Assembly (NCBI GenBank): GCA_018222665.1 | Contig: JAAEZW010000028.1 | Coordinates: 1 to 12,869 of the forward strand | DNA length: 12,869 bases | DNA from: Paracoccaceae bacterium | GTDB lineage: Bacteria > Pseudomonadota > Alphaproteobacteria > Rhodobacterales > Rhodobacteraceae | Direction: 5' to 3' | Shown here: one piece after another, positions 7,920 through 12,869 of the stretch | Numbering within the stretch: the stretch's first letter is position 1 | Layout of the letters: the number at the start of each line of letters is the position of its first letter | Notes under the pieces: model-generated | Databases searched by the model: none | Told to the model about the DNA's origin: nothing | The model's input: only the letters and a program-made list of their open reading frames with translations | Translations under genes and position numbers: made by a program

Positions 7920-8323
7920 ACACGTCCAAGAACCCATTTGAAGAGATGATGCGCGCAGCACAGGACATGGCACAAGCCATGAACCCTGCGCTTGAGACGT
8001 TCTCTCCCAAAGGGTTCGAGGCGATGATGCCAAAAATGCCAAAGGACATGATGGAAATGGTGTTTGGCAATACCTTCAACACCGAAGGTTTAGACGCCAA
8101 AACCCGTTTGTTGCTGACCTTGGCGGGATTAACGATGCAAGGGGCGCAAAACGACGTCGCCCTGCGCCAAACGGTGCGCCACCTGAAAGAGGCGGGCGCG
8201 CGCGATCAAGAAATTATTGAAACCATCGGACAGATGTCGATGTTTGCGGGCCTGCCTGCGATGACACGTGCGATGCAGTTGGCCCAAGAGGTCATGGAAG
8301 ATAAAGAGGACACAGAGAAATGA
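7916..8323 (+). CDS. Carboxymuconolactone decarboxylase (CMD)-like protein without cysteines
   Basis: The 135-residue product appears to contain an all-helical CMD-type domain at about 50-125: a [19 protein letters not shown] helix start, [18 protein letters not shown] with H89, and an [11 protein letters not shown] end. These resemble the family pattern (L..H...AL..G....EI.E......AG.P). It has no cysteine at all, so it lacks the CxxC redox pair of AhpD-type members and cannot act as an AhpD-like peroxidase. The N-terminal 48 residues are Met-rich (11 Met) and amphipathic. The real substrate is unknown. It overlaps nuoI at the start and nuoJ at the end (both ATGA), so its translation should be tied to complex I subunits. 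I recall CMD-family genes at this place in other Rhodobacteraceae, suggesting a conserved but undefined link with the enzyme. It is a soluble cytoplasmic protein by sequence. Confidence 0.8.
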   Translation: MNTSKNPFEEMMRAAQDMAQAMNPALETFSPKGFEAMMPKMPKDMMEMVFGNTFNTEGLDAKTRLLLTLAGLTMQGAQNDVALRQTVRHLKEAGARDQEIIETIGQMSMFAGLPAMTRAMQLAQEVMEDKEDTEK

Positions 8324-8928
8324 GCGTAATGGCTTTTGCATTTTACCTGTTTGCACTCTGCACGATTGCTGGGGGACTGTTCACAGTCATCAGCCGCAAT
8401 CCCGTGCATTCAGTGCTCTGGTTGATTTTGGCGTTTCTGTCATCTGCGGGGCTGTTTGTTCTGCTGGGTGCGGAATTCGTCGCCATGTTGCTGATTATCG
8501 TTTACGTGGGCGCGGTTGCGGTTCTGTTCCTGTTTGTTGTGATGATGTTGGACATTGATTTCGCGGCCCTAAAGGCCGAGATGGCGCAATACCTGCCATT
8601 GGCCTTACTGATCGGTGTGATCCTGTTGATGCAATTGGCGATGGCTTTTGGCGCATGGGATTTTGCGGAACATGCCCAGGATCATTTGGGCGCACCAACG
8701 CCAAGTGATGCGCACAACACCGAGGCATTGGGTCTGATCCTATATGATCAATACTTCCTACTGTTCCAATTGGCGGGTCTGATCCTGCTGGTTGCGATGG
8801 TGGGTGCGATTGTTCTGACGCTGCGCCACAGAAAAGACGTGAAACGGCAAAATGTGCTGGCGCAAATGTACCGCGATCCAGCCACTGCCATGGAACTAAA
8901 AGATGTGAAACCGGGGCAGGGCCTTTAA
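8320..8928 (+). CDS. nuoJ: NADH-quinone oxidoreductase subunit J (ND6)
   Basis: NuoJ is a membrane-arm subunit between NuoH and NuoK/N whose third helix flexes during coupling. The 202-residue product shows about five hydrophobic segments. The conserved third-helix region [20 protein letters not shown] carries E52 and Y62, equivalents of conserved family residues. The segment [13 protein letters not shown] (27-39) is also typical. The ATG at 8320 overlaps the stop of the CMD-like gene (ATGA); a second in-frame ATG at 8329 would give a product three residues shorter and cannot be excluded. A short G+C-rich hairpin covers the stop codon. Confidence 0.96.
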   Translation: MSVMAFAFYLFALCTIAGGLFTVISRNPVHSVLWLILAFLSSAGLFVLLGAEFVAMLLIIVYVGAVAVLFLFVVMMLDIDFAALKAEMAQYLPLALLIGVILLMQLAMAFGAWDFAEHAQDHLGAPTPSDAHNTEALGLILYDQYFLLFQLAGLILLVAMVGAIVLTLRHRKDVKRQNVLAQMYRDPATAMELKDVKPGQGL

Positions 8929-8933
8929 GGCCC
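8919..8933 (+). repeat. Short G+C-rich hairpin spanning the nuoJ stop codon
   Basis: GGGCC (8919-8923) pairs with GGCCC (8929-8933) around TTTAA, and two further flanking pairs (8916-8917 with 8934-8935) are possible if A8918 bulges out. No T-run follows. It sits at the only called-gene gap above 12 bases (nuoJ to nuoK, 39 bases), so it may be a processing or translation-uncoupling site, or chance. Confidence 0.35.
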
Positions 8934-8967
8934 GCTTGGGAGCAAGAACAAGGAAACCGAGGAAAAT

Positions 8968-9273
8968 ATGATTGGTTTAGAACACTATCTGACAGTTGCG
9001 GCGACGCTTTTTGTCATTGGTATCTTTGGGCTCTTCCTGAACCGGAAGAACGTCATCATCCTGTTGATGTCGATTGAATTGATGCTGCTTGCAGTGAACA
9101 TCAATTTGGTCGCCTTCTCCAGTTACTTGGGCGATTTGGTTGGGCAGGTGTTTACACTGTTTGTCCTTACCGTTGCCGCCGCCGAGGCCGCGATTGGCCT
9201 TGCGATTTTGGTCAGCTTCTTCCGCAACCGTGGCACAATCGCGGTGGAAGATGTGAACGTGATGAAGGGGTAA
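8968..9273 (+). CDS. nuoK: NADH-quinone oxidoreductase subunit K (ND4L)
   Basis: NuoK is a small three-helix subunit of the proton-translocating membrane arm. The 101-residue product has exactly the common family length. The two buried glutamates essential in the family are visible: E37 in MSIELML and E73 in [11 protein letters not shown], matching E36 and E72 of E. coli. The start is supported by GAGGA (8959-8963), 4 bases before the ATG. It follows nuoJ after a 39-base gap that holds only the hairpin arm and this ribosome-binding site, and nuoL starts 4 bases after its stop. Confidence 0.97.
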   Translation: MIGLEHYLTVAATLFVIGIFGLFLNRKNVIILLMSIELMLLAVNINLVAFSSYLGDLVGQVFTLFVLTVAAAEAAIGLAILVSFFRNRGTIAVEDVNVMKG

Positions 9274-9277
9274 AACC

Positions 9278-11377
9278 ATGGAAAAGATTATCCTATTTGC
9301 CCCATTGGTCGGCGCGATTATCGCGGGCTTTGGTTGGCGTCAAATCGGTGAAAAGGGCGCGATGTATGTCACAACGGGTCTGTTGTTCTTGGCCTGTTTG
9401 CTAAGTTGGATTGTGTTCCTAAACTTGGGACAAGACACACAGCATTTGCCAATCCTGCGTTGGATTGAAAGCGGCGCACTTAGCACCGATTGGTCCATCC
9501 GCATGGACCGTTTGACAGCAATCATGTTGATTGTTGTGACATCGGTATCCTCATTGGTGCACCTATATAGCTTTGGCTACATGGATCACGATCCTGCTTG
9601 GAAAGACGGCGAAAGCTATAAGCCACGCTTCTTTGCATATCTGTCATTCTTTACCTTTGCGATGTTGATGTTGGTGACATCCGATAACCTTGTCCAAATG
9701 TTCTTTGGCTGGGAAGGGGTTGGCGTTGCCTCATACCTTTTGATCGGGTTTTATTATCGCAAACCAAGCGCGAACGCTGCCGCGATCAAAGCGTTTGTTG
9801 TGAACCGTGTGGGCGATTTTGGTTTTGCCCTTGGTATCTTTGGCCTGTTCTATCTAACTGATAGCATCCGTTTTGATGATGTGTTCGCGGCTGCACCAAT
9901 GTTGGCGGAAACACAGCTTCATTTCCTATGGACAGAGTGGAATGCGGCGAACCTACTGGCGTTCCTATTGTTTGTGGGCGCGATGGGGAAATCGGCACAG
10001 TTGTTGTTGCACACATGGTTGCCCGACGCGATGGAGGGTCCGACACCTGTATCTGCGCTAATCCACGCGGCAACTATGGTGACGGCAGGTGTTTTCCTTG
10101 TGTGTCGTATGTCGCCCTTGATGGAATATGCGCCCGAGGCGATGGGCTTTGTTACTTTCCTTGGCGCAACAACGGCGTTTTTTGCGGCAACCGTTGGTTT
10201 GGTGCAAAATGACATCAAACGTGTGATCGCCTATTCAACCTGTTCGCAGCTGGGATACATGTTTGTGGCCGCGGGTGTGGGCGTTTATTCGGTTGCGATG
10301 TTCCACCTATTCACGCACGCGTTTTTCAAGGCGATGTTGTTCCTTGGTGCGGGATCCGTGATCCACGCGATGCATCACGAACAGGATATGCGCAACTACG
10401 GCGGTCTGCGTAAGAAAATCCCATATACCTTCTGGGCAATGATGATCGGGACACTGGCGATCACGGGTGTTGGTATTCCACTCACCTATTACGGATTTGC
10501 GGGCTTCCTATCTAAGGATGCTGTGATTGAAAGCGCCTGGGCCGGCACAGGCGGGGGCTATGCCTTCTGGATGTTGCTGATTGCGGCGATGTTTACATCC
10601 TTCTATAGCTGGCGTTTGATGTTCCTAACCTTCTACGGTGAACCACGTGGGGACAAACACACCCATGATCATGCGCATGAAAGTCCGATGGTCATGTTGA
10701 TCCCACTTGGAGTTTTGGCGCTTGGCGCGGTCTTCTCTGGGATGATCTGGTACAAAAGCTTTTTCGGAAGCGATGCAGATGTGAACAAATTCTTTGGCAT
10801 CCAATCGCATTATTCTGAAACTGTGAAAGACGGGCATTCAGATGATGGGCATGGCAGTGACGATCATGGAGATGATCACGCGGCCAAGGACGATCATGGC
10901 AGCGAACATGCGGGTCATGTCGCCCCAACTGGCGCAATTTTCATGGCACCTGACAATCACGTTCTGCACGATGCGCACTATGCCCCGAAATGGGTCAAGG
11001 TCAGCCCATTCGTGGCGATGTTGATAGGTTTTGTCATGGCGATGTGGTTCTACATCTGGAACCCCGAAATGCCAAAACGTTGGGCCGATGCACAGCGTCC
11101 ATTGTATTTGTTCCTGTTGAACAAATGGTATTTTGATGAAATCTATGACGCGATTTTCGTGCGTCCCGCACAGGCGCTAGGCCGTTTCTTGTGGAAGCGT
11201 GGGGATGAAAACACAATCGATGGCACCATCAACGGGGTCGCAATGGGGATTATCCCCTTCTTTACCCGCCTCGCTGGTCGCGCGCAGTCTGGATACATCT
11301 TTACATATGCACTCGCGATGGTGCTTGGCATTGTCGTTCTAATCACTTGGATGACCTTCAGCGGAGGAGCCCACTAA
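9278..11377 (+). CDS. nuoL: NADH-quinone oxidoreductase subunit L (ND5) with His/Asp-rich loop
   Basis: NuoL is the distal antiporter-like proton-pumping subunit, whose C-terminal part forms the long lateral helix along the membrane arm. The 699-residue product is longer than E. coli NuoL (613) and close to the Paracoccus homologue. Proton-path residues are present: E146 in [17 protein letters not shown] and K238 in [20 protein letters not shown]. Family blocks such as [15 protein letters not shown] and [16 protein letters not shown] follow. Two His-rich stretches are notable: HTHDHAH at 461-467 and a loop at 518-547 with 7 His and 9 Asp in 30 residues, the latter containing a 10-residue tandem repeat. 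These could bind metal ions; that is inference. AAGGGG (9265-9270) serves as ribosome-binding site. Confidence 0.97.
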   Translation: MEKIILFAPLVGAIIAGFGWRQIGEKGAMYVTTGLLFLACLLSWIVFLNLGQDTQHLPILRWIESGALSTDWSIRMDRLTAIMLIVVTSVSSLVHLYSFGYMDHDPAWKDGESYKPRFFAYLSFFTFAMLMLVTSDNLVQMFFGWEGVGVASYLLIGFYYRKPSANAAAIKAFVVNRVGDFGFALGIFGLFYLTDSIRFDDVFAAAPMLAETQLHFLWTEWNAANLLAFLLFVGAMGKSAQLLLHTWLPDAMEGPTPVSALIHAATMVTAGVFLVCRMSPLMEYAPEAMGFVTFLGATTAFFAATVGLVQNDIKRVIAYSTCSQLGYMFVAAGVGVYSVAMFHLFTHAFFKAMLFLGAGSVIHAMHHEQDMRNYGGLRKKIPYTFWAMMIGTLAITGVGIPLTYYGFAGFLSKDAVIESAWAGTGGGYAFWMLLIAAMFTSFYSWRLMFLTFYGEPRGDKHTHDHAHESPMVMLIPLGVLALGAVFSGMIWYKSFFGSDADVNKFFGIQSHYSETVKDGHSDDGHGSDDHGDDHAAKDDHGSEHAGHVAPTGAIFMAPDNHVLHDAHYAPKWVKVSPFVAMLIGFVMAMWFYIWNPEMPKRWADAQRPLYLFLLNKWYFDEIYDAIFVRPAQALGRFLWKRGDENTIDGTINGVAMGIIPFFTRLAGRAQSGYIFTYALAMVLGIVVLITWMTFSGGAH
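10853..10912 (+). repeat. Two-copy 30-bp tandem repeat encoding a His/Asp-rich segment of NuoL
   Basis: Bases 10853-10882 and 10883-10912 encode [10 protein letters not shown] and [10 protein letters not shown] and match at 21 of 30 positions, with the 11-mer GACGATCATGG shared exactly 30 bases apart. This looks like a diverged in-frame tandem duplication that lengthened a surface loop. Confidence 0.6.
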
Positions 11378-11378
11378 G

Positions 11379-12869
11379 ATGGCTGGCATGATCCTTTCCA
11401 TTATTACGTTTTTGCCTGCTGTTGCGGCACTGATCCTGTTGGTGTTCCTGCGCGATGACGATGAGGCGGCGGCCAACAATGCCCGTTGGGTTGCGCTTAT
11501 TGCGACGGTCATCACCTTTGTGGCGAGCCTTTTGATGCTGGGCGATTTTGATCCCCAAAACACAGGGTTCCAATTGGTCCATGAGGCAGAGTGGGTCATG
11601 GGGTTGACCTATAAACTGGGTGTTGATGGGATCAGCATCCTGTTTGTGATGCTAACCACATTTATGATGCCGCTGGTGATCTATGCGTCCTGGGGTGTGA
11701 CCACGCGGGTCAAGGAATACATGGTTGCGTTCCTTTTGTTGGAAACGCTGATGTTGGGCGTGTTCATGGCGCTGGACTTGGTTCTATTCTACCTGTTCTT
11801 TGAGGCGGGATTGATCCCAATGTTCCTGATCATCGGGATTTGGGGCGGCAAAAACCGCATCTATGCATCGTTCAAATTCTTCCTTTATACGCTGCTCGGA
11901 TCCGTACTGATGCTGATTGCGATGATCGCAATGTATGCAGATGCTGGCACAGCCGATATTCCAACATTGATGTCACATCAGTTCGGGTCTGAGGATTTCA
12001 GCGTTCTGGGTATTCACGTTTTGGGCGGCATGCAGACATTGTTGTTCTTGGCCTTCTTTGCCTCGTTCGCAGTGAAAATGCCAATGTGGCCCGTGCACAC
12101 ATGGTTGCCTGATGCGCACGTTCAGGCGCCAACGGCGGGATCGGTTGTTCTTGCGGCGATCCTGTTGAAAATGGGGGGATATGGATTCTTGCGCTTTAGC
12201 TTGCCTATGTTCCCCGTTGGATCAGCAGTGATGGCGGATCTGGTGTTTTGGATGTCTGCTATTGCGATTGTGTACACATCCTTGGTCGCGCTGGTCCAAG
12301 AGGATATGAAAAAGCTGATCGCCTATTCATCGGTTGCGCACATGGGATATGTGACCATGGGGATTTTCGCGGCCAACCAACAGGGGATTGATGGCGCGAT
12401 TTTCCAAATGCTAAGCCACGGATTTATTTCAGGCGCTCTGTTCTTGTGTGTGGGCGTGATTTATGATCGCATGCATACGCGCGACATCGACGCCTATGGT
12501 GGTTTGGTGAACCGCATGCCTGCCTATGCCCTGATCTTTATGTTCTTTACGATGGCCAATGTTGGTTTGCCGGGCACATCAGGATTTGTTGGCGAATTCC
12601 TAACATTGATGGGTATCTTCCAAGTAAACACTTGGGTTGCGCTGTTCGCAACGTCGGGTGTGATCCTGTCGGCGGCCTATGCCCTATGGCTCTATCGTCG
12701 TGTGGTGATGGGGGATCTGATCAAGGAAAGCCTGAAATCAATCACGGATATGGGCACACGTGAACGCGTGATATTTGCACCACTTGTGGTCATGACATTG
12801 TTGCTGGGTGTTTATCCTGCGCTTGCCTTGGATGTGATTGCGCCCGCGGTCGAAAATCTCGTTTCAAAT
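11379..12869 (+). CDS. nuoM: NADH-quinone oxidoreductase subunit M (ND4), 3' end cut by the window
   Basis: NuoM is an antiporter-like proton-pumping subunit between NuoL and NuoN. The frame runs open from ATG 11379 to the last base (497 codons); family members are about 510 residues, so only a short tail is missing. Key residues are present: E142 in [18 protein letters not shown] and K233 in [18 protein letters not shown], matching the essential E144 and K234 of E. coli. The [19 protein letters not shown] and [16 protein letters not shown] blocks identify it as NuoM rather than NuoL or NuoN. GGAGGAG (11363-11369), in the end of nuoL, lies 9 bases before the start, and the genes are one base apart. 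nuoN would be expected next, beyond the window. Confidence 0.97.
   Translation, partial: MAGMILSIITFLPAVAALILLVFLRDDDEAAANNARWVALIATVITFVASLLMLGDFDPQNTGFQLVHEAEWVMGLTYKLGVDGISILFVMLTTFMMPLVIYASWGVTTRVKEYMVAFLLLETLMLGVFMALDLVLFYLFFEAGLIPMFLIIGIWGGKNRIYASFKFFLYTLLGSVLMLIAMIAMYADAGTADIPTLMSHQFGSEDFSVLGIHVLGGMQTLLFLAFFASFAVKMPMWPVHTWLPDAHVQAPTAGSVVLAAILLKMGGYGFLRFSLPMFPVGSAVMADLVFWMSAIAIVYTSLVALVQEDMKKLIAYSSVAHMGYVTMGIFAANQQGIDGAIFQMLSHGFISGALFLCVGVIYDRMHTRDIDAYGGLVNRMPAYALIFMFFTMANVGLPGTSGFVGEFLTLMGIFQVNTWVALFATSGVILSAAYALWLYRRVVMGDLIKESLKSITDMGTRERVIFAPLVVMTLLLGVYPALALDVIAPAVENLVSN

Noticed and set aside
9278..12869. nuoL and nuoM similarity as a recent gene duplication
   Set aside because: NuoL, NuoM and NuoN are ancient paralogues of the antiporter family; their similarity is expected.
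1..12869. CRISPR arrays, tRNA or rRNA genes, insertion sequences, phage or defence genes
   Set aside because: No regularly spaced repeats, RNA-gene signatures, transposase-like frames or attachment-site repeats were seen; essentially all sequence is taken up by the complex I operon.

Overview
The window is a run of contiguous, same-strand genes for the proton-pumping NADH:quinone oxidoreductase (respiratory complex I, NDH-1). The order is nuoD (3' part), nuoE, nuoF, nuoG, nuoH, nuoI, nuoJ, nuoK, nuoL, nuoM (all but the last few codons), with five accessory genes between them. Gene order, the intercalated small genes, the mitochondrial-like NuoG, and a NuoE whose cysteine positions match the Paracoccus Nqo2 protein as I remember it all point to an alphaproteobacterium of the Rhodobacteraceae. 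Moderate G+C (about half by eye) and frequent TTG leucine codons suggest a marine roseobacter-type lineage; this placement is inference.

Layout: 1-809 nuoD; 809-1894 nuoE with a long C-terminal extension; 1907-2131 a small two-helix membrane protein (DUF5337-like); 2139-3437 nuoF; 3449-3832 a predicted lipoprotein; 3829-3966 a possible 45-residue peptide; 3972-5987 nuoG; 5987-6379 a second predicted lipoprotein; 6386-7423 nuoH; 7425-7919 nuoI; 7916-8323 a cysteine-free carboxymuconolactone-decarboxylase-like protein; 8320-8928 nuoJ; 8968-9273 nuoK; 9278-11377 nuoL; 11379 to the window end nuoM. Many junctions are TAATG or ATGA overlaps and the longest gap between called genes is 39 bases, so the set reads as one polycistronic unit. 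No promoter, convincing terminator, RNA gene, CRISPR array or mobile element was seen, and no stretch over 300 bases lacks a gene.

How it works: NuoE and NuoF (with NuoG) form the NADH-oxidising module with FMN and Fe-S clusters N1a, N3, N1b, N4 and N5. NuoD and NuoI (cluster N6a/N6b) pass electrons to quinone at the junction with NuoH. NuoJ, K, L and M form the membrane proton-pumping arm. The accessory genes correspond in kind to the 'URFs' known in the Paracoccus nqo and Rhodobacter capsulatus nuo loci and have no settled function.

Most of the window is ordinary, well-conserved core metabolism. I do not see a new multi-gene system. The points worth a second look are the basic linker plus helix-hairpin-helix tail on NuoE, two similarly built lipoproteins flanking nuoG, the Cys-less CMD-like protein, the possible 45-aa peptide, a His/Asp-rich duplicated loop in NuoL, and a 9-bp perfect hairpin ahead of nuoH.
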